DNA from: Nocardioides panzhihuensis
Lineage (GTDB): Bacteria; Actinomycetota; Actinomycetes; Propionibacteriales; Nocardioidaceae
Direction: 5' to 3'
Assembly: GCF_013408335.1 (NCBI RefSeq)
Contig: NZ_JACBZR010000001.1
Span: forward strand, 5,419,501-5,483,500
Length of the DNA stretch: 64,000 nucleotides
Shown here: piece after piece, positions 1 through 8,536 of the stretch
Layout: every line of letters begins with the position of its first letter
How positions within the stretch are numbered: the first letter of the stretch is position 1
Position numbers and translations under genes: made by a program
The notes under the pieces: generated by a model
What the model was told of the DNA's origin: nothing
Databases searched by the model: none
Seen by the model: only the letters and a program-made list of their open reading frames with translations

Positions 1-191
1 TCGTGGTGATCTTCCCCGGCAACATCGCGCAATATGTCGAAGGCGTCGACGCGTTCGGTCTCGACACCGACGGCAAGCGGCTGATCCGGCTGTTCTTCCA
101 GCCCGTGCTCATCGTCTGGGCTCTGTTCGGCGGCGACTGGCTGAGGACCCGCGCCGAGTCGGCTCGTCATGACGAGCCGGCTCGGCGCTGA
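1..191 (+). CDS. DoxX-like membrane protein, C-terminal fragment
   Basis: Only the last 62 or so codons are inside the window; the gene begins upstream. The visible peptide has the pattern FPGNIAQYVEG followed by LIRLFFQPVLIVWALF, a membrane segment that resembles the C-terminal end of DoxX-type four-helix membrane proteins. That family is known for membrane proteins linked to redox or thiosulfate metabolism, but the fragment is too short to assign a role. The last residues (ESARHDEPARR) and the stop codon are encoded by a palindromic repeat (156-214), so the natural C-terminus has probably been replaced or extended by the repeat. It is convergent with the dipeptidase-like gene that ends at 213. 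Confidence 0.55.
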   Translation, partial: VVIFPGNIAQYVEGVDAFGLDTDGKRLIRLFFQPVLIVWALFGGDWLRTRAESARHDEPARR

Positions 192-214
192 TCTGCGTCA
201 GGACGAGCCGACTC
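156..214. repeat. Palindromic repeat family B, copy 1
   Basis: Positions 156-183 form a nearly perfect 28-bp palindrome (GAGTCGGCTCGTCA against its complement, one mismatch), followed by a second GACGAGCCGACTC arm at about 201-213. The same GAGTCGG...TCATGA...CCGACTC design recurs at 36368-36460. It lies between two convergent genes and supplies the end of the first, so it may also work as a bidirectional terminator. Confidence 0.7.
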
Positions 215-1832
215 AGTCGGCGGCGGCCTGAGCCCCTGCCCACGTACGCAGGTAGGTCTCCGAGCCGCGGACGATGTCGTCGATGACGTCCTGACCGCCG
301 GTGAGGCGGAGGTCCTCGAGGTAGTCGGGGATCATCCCGTAGTGGGCGACGCCGTCGGTGTTGTAGTCCCAGATCCGTTTGCCGGTGACCTGCCGGTCGA
401 CGGCGGAGCCGCCGTCGAAGCTGCGGAACGGGTAGGTGACGCGAGTCTTCGCCGGGCCCGGCGTGCCACCGAAGCCGTTCATGTCGAAGCCGAACCCGAT
501 GCCGGCGCCGTAGCGGTCACGGACCGGCGCGGTGCGGACGTACTCCGCCAGGAACTGGTCGGTGCTGTGGCCGTAGATCGTCGAGAACCCGCCGAGTGCG
601 TAGAGGCGGTCGAGGTAGCGCTCGTCCATCCAGGAGTGGCTGGCGAGCACGCCGGGGTAGTCGGCCTCCTCGAGGATGTCGAAGGCCCGACCGGCGGCCT
701 TGGCGCTCATGTGGTCGACCTCGACCATCATGCCGCGCTTGATCAGGCCCCGCAGGGCGTACTCGCCCAGCGCGGAGAGGCCGTGGGGGTTGCAGACCGT
801 CCCCTCGGGATAGATCGGTGGCTGCGGCAGCCATTCCAGCCCGGCGGGCCGTGCGATCAGGCGCGGGTTGTTGTCGTGCGGCTGATCGGGGCTGCAGGCC
901 TTCGGCGTCCAGAACGTGCCCGTGGTGAGGAACTGTCCGGCGTTGATCAGCAGCCCGGTGGTGCCCTCGTCGTATCGGACCCCGCAGAGCGCGTTGTCGA
1001 ACTTGTGGCACAGGAACATCGACGAGACTCCGAGCGACTTCAGCTCGTCGAGCCCCTTGTCGATGTTGGCGCGCGTGCACGAGGGCAGCCGCAGCTTCTG
1101 GGAGCAGCCGAACGGCTCGGAGGTCTCCACGCCGAGCACCACGGCGAGCTTGCCGTCCTCGATCACCTCGCGTGCCTGGCCGGCATCGGTGACGATCCGG
1201 TACCACCCGCGCCCCTCGCCGCCGTACTGAGCGTCGATGAACGCCTGGGTGTCGTACGCATCCCGGGCCTGCCTTCGCACCGCGGTCATCTCGTCGCACG
1301 ACTGGTGGGTGCCGGGGTTGATCGCGCACAGCGCCTTGTTGCTGGTCAGCTGCACCACCAGGATCCGCTGTCCCGCGCGCCAGGCACGCTCGACCCAGCG
1401 GTAGTACATCTGCTGGTGGGTCAGCGAGTCGTACGCCGGCCAGTCCTTGAAAGAAGGCCAGCCGGTGGTGTCGTGGAATCCGAGCGGGCTCCCCGAACGG
1501 GTCAGGTTCTCCAGCAGCGCGGTCTCACCGGCGATCCCGTGAGACGGGCAGTCCTTCAGTGCGTCCGCGATCCCGGCCTCGGAGAAGGCCTTCCCGCAGA
1601 CCGCCGCGCCACCGATCCCGTCCTGCATGAACATGTGGCTGTGGGCGTCGATCAGCCCTTGCACCGTGCCGTCCGGAGCGGTGCCGGTGAACGGCTCCCC
1701 GGTCACGTTGATCTCGGACTCCGGGGAGGGGAGCCGACGCTCCACGTCATCGCCGGACGCTGGCGGCCCCACCATCGCGACCGTCACCGCGAGGGCGATC
1801 ACAGCGAGCAGGGACGTACGACGGATGCGCAT
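213..1832 (-). CDS. Secreted membrane-dipeptidase-like (peptidase M19 family) metallohydrolase
   Basis: A 539-residue protein with an N-terminal signal peptide (basic MRIRR, hydrophobic stretch to about residue 25). The mature part looks like an amidohydrolase TIM barrel of the M19 renal-dipeptidase type. HSHMF at residues 64-68 fits the first metal-binding pair, and later VEVDHMS and ASHSW segments fit further barrel ligands. Family members cleave dipeptides with divalent metals; the substrate here cannot be read from sequence. Several cysteine pairs (for example CGK and CPSHG) suggest disulfides, consistent with export. The start is supported by GGGAGG four bases upstream. It is transcribed alone, divergent from proC. 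The metal ligands are inferred from family pattern, not aligned. Confidence 0.75.
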   Translation of the reverse strand: MRIRRTSLLAVIALAVTVAMVGPPASGDDVERRLPSPESEINVTGEPFTGTAPDGTVQGLIDAHSHMFMQDGIGGAAVCGKAFSEAGIADALKDCPSHGIAGETALLENLTRSGSPLGFHDTTGWPSFKDWPAYDSLTHQQMYYRWVERAWRAGQRILVVQLTSNKALCAINPGTHQSCDEMTAVRRQARDAYDTQAFIDAQYGGEGRGWYRIVTDAGQAREVIEDGKLAVVLGVETSEPFGCSQKLRLPSCTRANIDKGLDELKSLGVSSMFLCHKFDNALCGVRYDEGTTGLLINAGQFLTTGTFWTPKACSPDQPHDNNPRLIARPAGLEWLPQPPIYPEGTVCNPHGLSALGEYALRGLIKRGMMVEVDHMSAKAAGRAFDILEEADYPGVLASHSWMDERYLDRLYALGGFSTIYGHSTDQFLAEYVRTAPVRDRYGAGIGFGFDMNGFGGTPGPAKTRVTYPFRSFDGGSAVDRQVTGKRIWDYNTDGVAHYGMIPDYLEDLRLTGGQDVIDDIVRGSETYLRTWAGAQAAAD

Positions 1833-1947
1833 GCGGCCTCCCGGTGACCAGCGGCGTCTTACGGGTCTGGGTATGGAAACCTAGCAGTTGCTTGGGTCGC
1901 TCGGGGCCGTAATCGTGCAGGTCGTCTGCTCTGACAGACTGGCGAGC

Positions 1948-2736
1948 ATGACCATCGCGATCATCGGTGCAGGCAACATGGGCGGGGCTGTCCTCTCCGG
2001 GCTCCTCGAGGCCGGTCACGCCCCCGAGAGCGTCATCGTCGTGGAGGCTCGCGAGGAGCAGGCGGCCGCGCTCCGCGAGAAGCACGGCGTCCGTACGCTG
2101 CCCGCCGCCAAGGCCGCGGGCGAGGCCGACGTGGTGGTGCTCGGCGTGAAGCCCTACGGCGTCGTGCCGGTGCTGGAGTCGATCGCGTCGTCCTTGCGGC
2201 AGGGGACCACGGTGGTCTCGCTGGCCGCCGGCGTCCCGACCTCGGCGATGGAGCCGGCCGTGCCGGACGGTGTCTCGGTCGTGCGGGTCATGCCCAACAC
2301 TCCGGCGCTGGTCGGAGAGGGCATGTCCGCCGTCGCCGGCGGCGCAAAGGCGACGCCGGAGGCTGTCGCTGCCGCGGCCGACCTGATGGGTGCGGTCGGC
2401 AAGGTGGTCACCGTCCCCGAGTCGCAGATCGACGCCGTCACCGCGATCAGCGGGTCCGGTCCGGCGTACGTGTTCATGGTCGCCGAGGCCTGGATCGAGG
2501 CCGGCGTCCACCTCGGCCTGACCCGGGACGACGCGACCACCCTCGTCATCCAGACGCTGGCCGGATCCGCGGAGCTGCTCAAGGGCGGCACCCACCCGGC
2601 GATCCTCCGCGAGCAGGTCACCTCGCCCGGCGGAACGACCGCGGCCGCCCTGGGTGCACTGGAGCAGAACGGCCTGCGGGCGGCCTTCCTCGAGGCCACC
2701 CGCGCCGCCTTCGTACGCAGCCAGGAGCTGTCCTAG
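1948..2736 (+). CDS. proC: Pyrroline-5-carboxylate reductase
   Basis: A 262-residue protein, the normal length for ProC. It opens with MTIAIIGAGNMGGAVLSG, the Rossmann NADPH-binding loop, and carries the conserved C-terminal signature region around AISGSGPAYVFMVAEAW and the TSPGGTTAAAL segment that forms the active-site end of the dimer. It catalyses the last step of proline synthesis, reducing pyrroline-5-carboxylate with NAD(P)H in the cytosol. An in-frame upstream start at 1888 exists, but homologues begin at the beta-strand of the Rossmann fold, so 1948 is preferred. It stands alone, with palindromic repeat A directly downstream. Confidence 0.95.
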   Translation: MTIAIIGAGNMGGAVLSGLLEAGHAPESVIVVEAREEQAAALREKHGVRTLPAAKAAGEADVVVLGVKPYGVVPVLESIASSLRQGTTVVSLAAGVPTSAMEPAVPDGVSVVRVMPNTPALVGEGMSAVAGGAKATPEAVAAAADLMGAVGKVVTVPESQIDAVTAISGSGPAYVFMVAEAWIEAGVHLGLTRDDATTLVIQTLAGSAELLKGGTHPAILREQVTSPGGTTAAALGALEQNGLRAAFLEATRAAFVRSQELS

Positions 2737-2747
2737 CCGTCCCCGTC

Positions 2748-2853
2748 GGTCGAGCCGTGAGGCCGCCTGCGGCCGAGCGTGTCGAGACCAACACGGTTCC
2801 CATCGAGCGCGGAGAGGACTGTGTTGGTCTCGACACCGCTCGCGGGCTCGACC
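2748..2853. repeat. Palindromic repeat family A (long form), copy 1
   Basis: Two inverted arms: GGTCGAGCC...GTGTCGAGACCAACAC, then a 20-base centre, then GTGTTGGTCTCGACAC...GGCTCGACC. The 16-base core arms are perfect complements. It sits between proC and the convergent acyl-CoA dehydrogenase and could terminate both. A shorter related stretch (GGTAGGTCAGCGGGGTTGACCAGCG) follows at 2859-2883. Confidence 0.85.
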
Positions 2854-2887
2854 AGCGGGGTAGGTCAGCGGGGTTGACCAGCGAGGT

Positions 2888-4036
2888 CTACAGCCCGAGG
2901 TGGCGGCTGATGATCAGCTTCTGGACCTCGGTGGTGCCGCCGTAGATGGTCTGGATGCGGCTGTCGATGAACGCCTTGGCGATCGGGTATTCCATCATGT
3001 AGCCGTAGCCGCCGTGGATCTGGACGCCCTGGTCGACGAACTTCTTCTGCAGCTCGGTGGTCCACCACTTCGCCATGCTCGCCAGGACGGTGTCGGCGGT
3101 GCCGGCGTTGAGCTGGGTGATGGCGTCGTTGAGGAACAGGCGGGCGAGGTAGGCCTCGGTGGCCATCTCGGCGAGCGTGAACGCGGTGTTCTGGAAGCGG
3201 CCGATCGGGCGGCCGAACGCCTCGCGGGTGCGGGCGTAGTCGAGGGAGAGCTCGAGGACCTGCTCGACCGCGGCGACCGCGATCGAGGCGACCGAGATCC
3301 GCTCCTGCGGCAGCAGGGTCATCAGCGAGACGAAGCCGGAGCCCTCCTCGCCGAGGAGGTTCTCCTTCGGCACGACCACGTCGTTGAAGGAGAGCTCGGA
3401 GGTGTCCTGCGCCTTCATGCCGACCTTGTCGAGGTTGCGGCCGCGCTCGAAGCCCTCCATGCCGCGCTCGACCACGAGCAGCGAGATGCCGTGGGCGCCG
3501 GCGTCGGGGTTGGTCTTGGCGACCACGATGACGAGGTCGGCGTTGATCCCGTTGGAGATGAACGTCTTCGAGCCGTTGAGGAGGTAGTGGTCGCCCTTGT
3601 CGACGGCGGTGGTGCGTACGCCCTGGAGGTCCGACCCCGCTCCCGGTTCGGTCATCGCGATGGCGGTGATGATGTCGCCGGAGACACAGCCGGGCAGCCA
3701 GCGGGCCTTCTGCTCGGCTGTGCCCAGGTGCGAGATGTAGGGGACGATGATGTCGGTGTGGACGAAGAAGCCCGGTCCGCTGGCGCCGATCTTCGCCATC
3801 TCCTCGTGGAGGACGGCGTTGAACCGGAAGTCCTTGATGCCGGGGCCGCCGAACTCCTCCTCGACGTCGAAGCAGAGCAGCCCGGTGTCGCCGGCCTTCT
3901 TCCACAGCTCGCGCGGGACGATGCCGGCCTTCTCCCACTCGTCGTGGAAGGGCACGACCTCCTTCTCGAAGAAGGCCTTGGCTGTGGCGCGGAAGTCCTC
4001 GTGCTCAGCTTCGTAGATGGTGGGCTTCTCGGGCAT
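2888..4036 (-). CDS. Acyl-CoA dehydrogenase
   Basis: A 382-residue flavoenzyme of usual family length. It shows the three ACAD regions in order: N-terminal helices, the middle beta domain with AMTEPGAGSD and SKTFISNG, and the C-terminal helical domain with TREAFGRPIGRFQN, QIHGGYGYMMEYP and the final IYGGTTEVQ. ACADs make the trans-2 double bond in acyl-CoA during beta-oxidation, passing electrons to ETF. The YEGT-type glutamate of medium-chain enzymes is not present in IYGGT, so the catalytic base may lie elsewhere, as in isovaleryl- or long-chain-type enzymes. The start at 4036 has GAAGGAG upstream. It is divergent from the MerR regulator, which probably controls it. Confidence 0.92.
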   Translation of the reverse strand: MPEKPTIYEAEHEDFRATAKAFFEKEVVPFHDEWEKAGIVPRELWKKAGDTGLLCFDVEEEFGGPGIKDFRFNAVLHEEMAKIGASGPGFFVHTDIIVPYISHLGTAEQKARWLPGCVSGDIITAIAMTEPGAGSDLQGVRTTAVDKGDHYLLNGSKTFISNGINADLVIVVAKTNPDAGAHGISLLVVERGMEGFERGRNLDKVGMKAQDTSELSFNDVVVPKENLLGEEGSGFVSLMTLLPQERISVASIAVAAVEQVLELSLDYARTREAFGRPIGRFQNTAFTLAEMATEAYLARLFLNDAITQLNAGTADTVLASMAKWWTTELQKKFVDQGVQIHGGYGYMMEYPIAKAFIDSRIQTIYGGTTEVQKLIISRHLGL

Positions 4037-4116
4037 GACACTCCTTCGTAGACAGTCGGGCACATGGTGCCTCAGGTCTGTGACGCGGACCGCATTCTCG
4101 GGCGGCGACGGTGCAA

Positions 4117-4126
4117 CTGTGACAGT
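4117..4126. promoter_or_regulatory. CTGTGACAGT half-site between acyl-CoA dehydrogenase and merR
   Basis: The ten bases CTGTGACAGT are identical to the left half of the inverted repeat in front of the thiolase gene (4787-4796). A shared word in the two promoter regions flanking the regulator suggests a common operator. The second half-site is not obvious here. Confidence 0.45.
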
Positions 4127-4169
4127 AACACTGGCGAAGTGGCAACAGATTGGTCTACGGTCCCTGGCT

Positions 4170-4763
4170 ATGACCGAGACGACCGAGGAACTGATGACGA
4201 TCGATGAGCTGTCGACCGCCACTGGGTTGTCGGTGCGCACCACGCGCTACTACGCGAGCCTCGGACTGATCCCGCCGCCGATCCGTCGCGGTCGGGTCGC
4301 CTACTACGGCCCCGAGCATCGTGCTCGCCTCGACCTGGTCACCGCGCTCCAGGAGCACGGGTTCACCCTGCAGGCCATCGAGCGCTACCTCGGTCGGCTT
4401 CCCGTGGACATCACGCGGGAGGACCTGGCGATGCAGCGCGCGATGATCACCTCGTGGGCGACCGAGCCCACCGAGGACATCCAGGCCCGGATCGGGCGTG
4501 AGCTGATCGCGCTGGGGCTGCCCCGAGACGCGCTGGCGGCGGCGTACGCAGCGACCTCACGCCTCATGGCGGACCTCGCGGACGAGCTCAACACGATCCT
4601 GCGCGATCAGGTCGTCGACCCGTTCAAGCGGACCCACCACACCGCGGAGGAGGCTGCGCATCTCGAAGAGGTGCTCCCGCGGCTTCGTCAGCTGACCACC
4701 GAGGCGATCGTGGTGAGCTTCCAGGACGCCGTGAACCGGACCATCTCCCGCAATCTCTCGTGA
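4170..4763 (+). CDS. MerR-family transcriptional regulator
   Basis: A 197-residue protein whose first 70 residues are a MerR winged helix-turn-helix (MTIDELSTATGLSVRTTRYY, then LGLIPPP and GRVAYYGPEHRARL). A long helical C-terminal part follows, with no obvious metal-binding cysteines, so an acyl-CoA or other organic ligand is more likely than a metal. It lies between a divergent acyl-CoA dehydrogenase and a downstream thiolase/hydratase pair, and both flanks carry CTGTGACAGT. This makes it a good candidate for the local beta-oxidation regulator (inference). The start at 4170 leaves an eight-residue lead before the helix-turn-helix; ATG 4194 is an alternative. Confidence 0.85.
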   Translation: MTETTEELMTIDELSTATGLSVRTTRYYASLGLIPPPIRRGRVAYYGPEHRARLDLVTALQEHGFTLQAIERYLGRLPVDITREDLAMQRAMITSWATEPTEDIQARIGRELIALGLPRDALAAAYAATSRLMADLADELNTILRDQVVDPFKRTHHTAEEAAHLEEVLPRLRQLTTEAIVVSFQDAVNRTISRNLS

Positions 4764-4782
4764 ACGTTTCTGTCCAACCCTG

Positions 4783-4810
4783 TTGACTGTGACAGTTTTA
4801 GTGTCACAAT
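4783..4810 (+). promoter_or_regulatory. Promoter and operator of the thiolase gene
   Basis: TTGACT (4783-4788) and CACAAT (4805-4810) form a plausible -35/-10 pair with a 16-base spacer. Overlapping it is a perfect inverted repeat TGTGACA-N7-TGTCACA (4788-4794 and 4802-4808). The -10 is only six bases from the ATG at 4817 and no Shine-Dalgarno is visible, so the transcript is probably leaderless. The operator would be the target of the adjacent MerR protein. Confidence 0.6.
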
Positions 4811-4816
4811 CGGCGC

Positions 4817-6028
4817 ATGGCTGAAGCATTCATCTATGACCACCTGCGCACACCGCGCGGGAAGGGTAAGAAGACCGGAGCGCTCCACGAGGTCAAGCCG
4901 ATCGACCTGGTGGTCGGCCTGATCGACGAGGCGCGCAAGCGGAACCCCAACCTCGACCCCGAGCAGATCGACGACGTCGTCCTCGGTGTCGTCACCCCCG
5001 TCGGCGAGCAGGGCGGTGACATCGCCAAGACCGCAGCCATCAAGGCCGGTCTCCCTGAGACGACCGCCGGGGTGCAGCTCAACCGCTTCTGCGCCTCCGG
5101 CCTCGAGGCCGTGAACCAGGCCGCCTCCCGCGTACGCGGCGGCTTCGAGGAGCTCATCCTCGCCGGTGGCGTCGAGTCGATGAGCAAGGCGCCGATGGGC
5201 AGCGACGGCGGCGCCTGGGCGCAGGACCCTGACACCGCGCTCAAGACCGGCTTCGTCCCGCAGGGCATCGGTGCCGACCTGATCGCCACCATCGAGGGCT
5301 TCAGCCGCGCGGACGTCGACCGCTACGCGGCCCAGTCCCACGCCCGCGCGGCCGCCGCCTGGGAGAACGGCTACTTCAAGGACGCCGTCATCCCAGTCGT
5401 CGACCAGACCGGCCTGACCGTGCTCGACCACGACGAGCTGATCCGCCCCGGCACCACCGCCGAGACGCTGGCCGGCCTCAAGCCGTCCTTCCTCCAGCAG
5501 GGCCAGGAGGCCGGCTTCGACGACGTCGCGCTGGCCAAGTACCACTGGGTCGAGAAGATCGACCACGTCCACCACGCCGGAAACTCCTCCGGCATCGTCG
5601 ACGGCTCCGCGCTGATGCTGATCGGCTCCGAGGAGGCGGGCAAGGCCAACGGCCTCACCCCGCGTGCCCGGATCATCTCGGCCGCCGTCTCCGGCGCCGA
5701 CCCGACGATCATGCTCACCGGCCCCGCCCCGGCCTCGCGCAAGGCGCTGGCCAAGGCCGGCCTCACCGTCGATGACATCGACCTGTTCGAGATCAACGAG
5801 GCGTTCGCCGCGGTCGCGATGCGGTTCATGAAGGACATGGGCATCGACGAGTCGGTCACCAACGTCAACGGCGGCGCGATCGCCATGGGTCACCCGCTGG
5901 GCGCGACCGGTGCCATCATCCTCGGCACCCTGGTCGACGAGCTCGAGCGTCAGGGCAAGCAGCGCGGCCTCGCCACGCTGTGCGTCGGTGGCGGCATGGG
6001 TATCGCCACGATCGTCGAGCTGGTCTGA
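4817..6028 (+). CDS. Acetyl-CoA C-acyltransferase (thiolase)
   Basis: A 403-residue thiolase. The acylated cysteine is Cys92 in NRFCASG, His359 lies in GHPLGATG, and Cys389 lies in LCVGGGMG, so the catalytic set is complete. The ESMSKAPMG segment is also typical. It cleaves 3-ketoacyl-CoA to acetyl-CoA in the last step of beta-oxidation and would pair with the downstream multifunctional protein, as in FadA/FadB-type complexes. The transcript seems leaderless from the promoter at 4783-4810. Gene order (thiolase, then hydratase/dehydrogenase) supports a shared operon, though repeat A copy 2 separates them by 140 bases. Confidence 0.94.
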   Translation: MAEAFIYDHLRTPRGKGKKTGALHEVKPIDLVVGLIDEARKRNPNLDPEQIDDVVLGVVTPVGEQGGDIAKTAAIKAGLPETTAGVQLNRFCASGLEAVNQAASRVRGGFEELILAGGVESMSKAPMGSDGGAWAQDPDTALKTGFVPQGIGADLIATIEGFSRADVDRYAAQSHARAAAAWENGYFKDAVIPVVDQTGLTVLDHDELIRPGTTAETLAGLKPSFLQQGQEAGFDDVALAKYHWVEKIDHVHHAGNSSGIVDGSALMLIGSEEAGKANGLTPRARIISAAVSGADPTIMLTGPAPASRKALAKAGLTVDDIDLFEINEAFAAVAMRFMKDMGIDESVTNVNGGAIAMGHPLGATGAIILGTLVDELERQGKQRGLATLCVGGGMGIATIVELV

Positions 6029-6032
6029 GCCC

Positions 6033-6140
6033 GGTTGGTCGAGCCCGCGAGCGCCAGCGAGCGGTGTCGAGACCAACACATCAAGCGACCGTGTTGGTCT
6101 CGACACGCCTCCGCCCAGCGGCCCCGGCGGCTCGACCAAC
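6033..6140. repeat. Palindromic repeat family A (long form), copy 2
   Basis: Arms GGTTGGTCGAGCC...GTGTCGAGACCAACAC and GTGTTGGTCTCGACACGCC...GGCGGCTCGACCAAC flank an 11-base centre. The left arm contains GCGAGCGCCAGCGAGCG, similar to the start of repeat family D. It fills most of the gap between the two beta-oxidation genes and would form a strong hairpin in their mRNA. Confidence 0.85.
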
Positions 6141-6167
6141 GGCTGAGTTGAAGAACAAGGACTTGAA

Positions 6168-8345
6168 ATGACAGAAACCGCAGTCAAGTACGACAAGGAT
6201 GCCGACGGCATCGTCACGCTGACCCTGGACGACCCGAACCAGTCGGCCAACACGATGAATGAGCTGTACAAGACCTCGATGGCGGAGGCCGTCGAGAAGC
6301 TGTACGCCGAAGCCGCCAGTGATGAGAAGAGCGTCACCGGCGTCGTGATCGCCTCCGCGAAGAAGACCTTCTTCGCGGGCGGCGACCTCAAGAACATGAT
6401 CCAGGTCCGCCCGGAGAACGGCGCCCAGGTCTTCGAGGAGGTCGAGGCGATCAAGGCGACCCTCCGCAAGCTGGAGACCTTCCCGAAGCCGGTCGTCGCG
6501 GCGATCAACGGCGCCGCCCTCGGTGGCGGTCTGGAGATCGCGCTGGCCGCCCAGCACCGGATCGCGCTGGACGCCCGCTACGACATCGGCCTGCCCGAGG
6601 TCTCCCTCGGACTGCTCCCGGGCGGCGGCGGGGTCACCCGCGTCGTACGCCTCCTGGGCATCATGACCGGTCTGATGGACGTGCTCGGCCAGGGCACCAA
6701 GTTCAAGCCCGCCGCGGCGAAGGAGAAGGGACTGGTCGACGAGCTCGTCTCCTCCCCCGACGAGCTCGTCCCCGCCGCCAAGGCGTGGATCAAGGCCAAC
6801 CCCGACGAGATCGCCCAGCCGTGGGACAAGCCCGGCTACAAGATGCCCGGTGGCAAGCCGACCTCGCCGGCGCTCGCGGGCTTCCTCCCGGCGTTCCCGC
6901 CGATCCTGCGCAAGCAGCTCAAGCAGTCCGACATGCGGGCGCCGAAGGCGATCCTGTCGGCTGCGGTCGAGGGCGCGATGGTCGACTTCGACACCGCCAC
7001 CCGGATCGAGTCGCGCTACTTCGTCTCCCTGGTCACCGGCCAGCAGTCGAAGAACATGATCCAGGCGTTCTTCTTCGACCTCGGTGCCATCGGCGCCGGC
7101 ACGCTCCGTCCTGACGGCGTGGAGAAGTTCACCGCGAAGAAGGTGGGCGTGCTCGGCGCCGGGATGATGGGCGCCGGCATCGCGTACTCCTTCGCCCGGG
7201 CCGGTGCGGAGGTCGTCCTCAAGGACGTCGCCATCGAGTCCGCCGAGCGCGGCAAGGACTACACCGCCAAGCTCAACGAGAAGGCGGTCTCGCGCGGCAA
7301 GCTCACCCAGGAGAAGGCCGACGAGATCCTCAACCGGATCACCGCGACGGTAGCGCCGGAGGACTTCGCCGGCGTCGACGTCGTCGTCGAGGCGGTCTTC
7401 GAGGACGTCTCGCTGAAGCAGAAGGTCTTCAGCGAGATCGCCCCGTTCGTCAACGACGACGCGGTGCTCTGCTCCAACACCTCGACGCTGCCGATCACCG
7501 AGCTCGCCAAGGGGATCGACCGTCCGGCCGACTTCATCGGTCTGCACTTCTTCTCGCCCGTCGACAAGATGCCGCTGGTCGAGATCATCAAGGGCGCCGA
7601 GACGAACGACGTCGCGCTGGCCAAGGCCTACGACGTCGTCCAGCAGATCAAGAAGACCCCGATCGTGGTCAACGACAGCCGAGGCTTCTACACCTCGCGC
7701 GTCATCGGCACCCAGATCCAGGAGGGTCTGGAGCTGCTCGCCGAGGGCTTCGCGCCCTACTCGCTAGAGCGTGCCGCGACCCAGGCCGGGTTCCCGGTCG
7801 GGCCGCTGCAGATCGCCGACGAGCTCAACCACGAGCTCATGGTCAAGATCGCTCGTACGACGCGGGAGGCTGCCGGTGTCGAGGAGCTGACCACCACGGA
7901 GAAGGTGCTCACCCCGCTCATCGAGGCGGGTCGCTCCGGCAAGCTGAAGGGCGCCGGTTTCTACGACTACGCCGACGGCAAGCGTGGCTCGATCTGGGCG
8001 GGGCTCGGCGACGTGTTCCCGGTCGCCGAGAAGCAGATCCCGCTCGCGGACGCCGAGGAGCGGATGCTCTTCATCGAGGCGCTCGAGACGGCGAAGTGCT
8101 TCGAGGAGGGGGTCATCACCTCCGCCGCGCACGCCAACATCGGCTCCATCTTCGGCATCGGCTTCCCGCCGCAGACCGGTGGTGCGGCCCAGTTCATCAC
8201 CGGCTACGAGGCCGCTGACGGCTCGATCGGCATCGAGGCCTTCCTGGCTCGGGCCGAAGAGCTGGCCGAGACGTACGGCGAGCGGTTCCGTCCGACGCCT
8301 TACCTCCGCGAGCTCGCGGCGAAGGGTGAAGGCTTCCCCGCCTGA
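6168..8345 (+). CDS. Multifunctional enoyl-CoA hydratase / 3-hydroxyacyl-CoA dehydrogenase
   Basis: A 725-residue fusion of FadB/FadJ type. Residues 1-300 form the crotonase domain, with NGAALGGGLEIALA near 113 and GLLPGGGG near 150, the oxyanion hole and active-site loop. From residue 325 a Rossmann domain begins (VGVLGAGMMGAGIAY), followed by the 3-hydroxyacyl-CoA dehydrogenase C-terminal domains with VVNDSRGFYTSRV. It hydrates enoyl-CoA and oxidises the 3-hydroxyacyl-CoA with NAD+. Together with the thiolase upstream it completes a beta-oxidation spiral. An AAGGA-like ribosome site precedes the ATG. The stop codon is the first base triplet of a 14-bp tandem repeat. Confidence 0.95.
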   Translation: MTETAVKYDKDADGIVTLTLDDPNQSANTMNELYKTSMAEAVEKLYAEAASDEKSVTGVVIASAKKTFFAGGDLKNMIQVRPENGAQVFEEVEAIKATLRKLETFPKPVVAAINGAALGGGLEIALAAQHRIALDARYDIGLPEVSLGLLPGGGGVTRVVRLLGIMTGLMDVLGQGTKFKPAAAKEKGLVDELVSSPDELVPAAKAWIKANPDEIAQPWDKPGYKMPGGKPTSPALAGFLPAFPPILRKQLKQSDMRAPKAILSAAVEGAMVDFDTATRIESRYFVSLVTGQQSKNMIQAFFFDLGAIGAGTLRPDGVEKFTAKKVGVLGAGMMGAGIAYSFARAGAEVVLKDVAIESAERGKDYTAKLNEKAVSRGKLTQEKADEILNRITATVAPEDFAGVDVVVEAVFEDVSLKQKVFSEIAPFVNDDAVLCSNTSTLPITELAKGIDRPADFIGLHFFSPVDKMPLVEIIKGAETNDVALAKAYDVVQQIKKTPIVVNDSRGFYTSRVIGTQIQEGLELLAEGFAPYSLERAATQAGFPVGPLQIADELNHELMVKIARTTREAAGVEELTTTEKVLTPLIEAGRSGKLKGAGFYDYADGKRGSIWAGLGDVFPVAEKQIPLADAEERMLFIEALETAKCFEEGVITSAAHANIGSIFGIGFPPQTGGAAQFITGYEAADGSIGIEAFLARAEELAETYGERFRPTPYLRELAAKGEGFPA

Positions 8346-8398
8346 TCAGCCCCGCCTGATCAGCCCCGCCTGATCAGCCCCGCCTGATCAGCCCCGCC
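8343..8398 (+). repeat. Four-copy 14-bp tandem repeat at the end of the hydratase/dehydrogenase gene
   Basis: Four exact copies of TGATCAGCCCCGCC run from the stop codon of the preceding gene, followed by a fifth TGA. Because 14 is not a multiple of three, the successive TGAs fall in all three frames. Confidence 0.95.
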
Positions 8399-8427
8399 TG
8401 ACCTAGATCAGTCCACGGCAATGTGGT

Positions 8428-8465
8428 GAACCGGCACGGATCCTGTGAAGGAACCGTGCCGGTTC
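8428..8465 (+). terminator. Hairpin terminator candidate after the beta-oxidation operon
   Basis: GAACCGGCACGG (8428-8439) pairs perfectly with CCGTGCCGGTTC (8454-8465) over a 14-base loop. No U-run follows, as is common for actinobacterial hairpin terminators. Confidence 0.6.
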
Positions 8466-8536
8466 GCCATCTGCGGGGCCGACGCGGCTCGGCCTGTGCG
8501 ACTCTTTGCCTTCCGTAGAGGTCGAGGAGGACGTAC

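Noticed and set aside
342..1847. A 501-codon open frame antisense to the M19-like dipeptidase
   Set aside because: No recognisable domain, no ribosome site, and the opposite strand encodes a complete signal peptide plus catalytic domain.
8343..8398. CRISPR array
   Set aside because: The 14-bp units abut directly with no spacers, and no cas gene is nearby.
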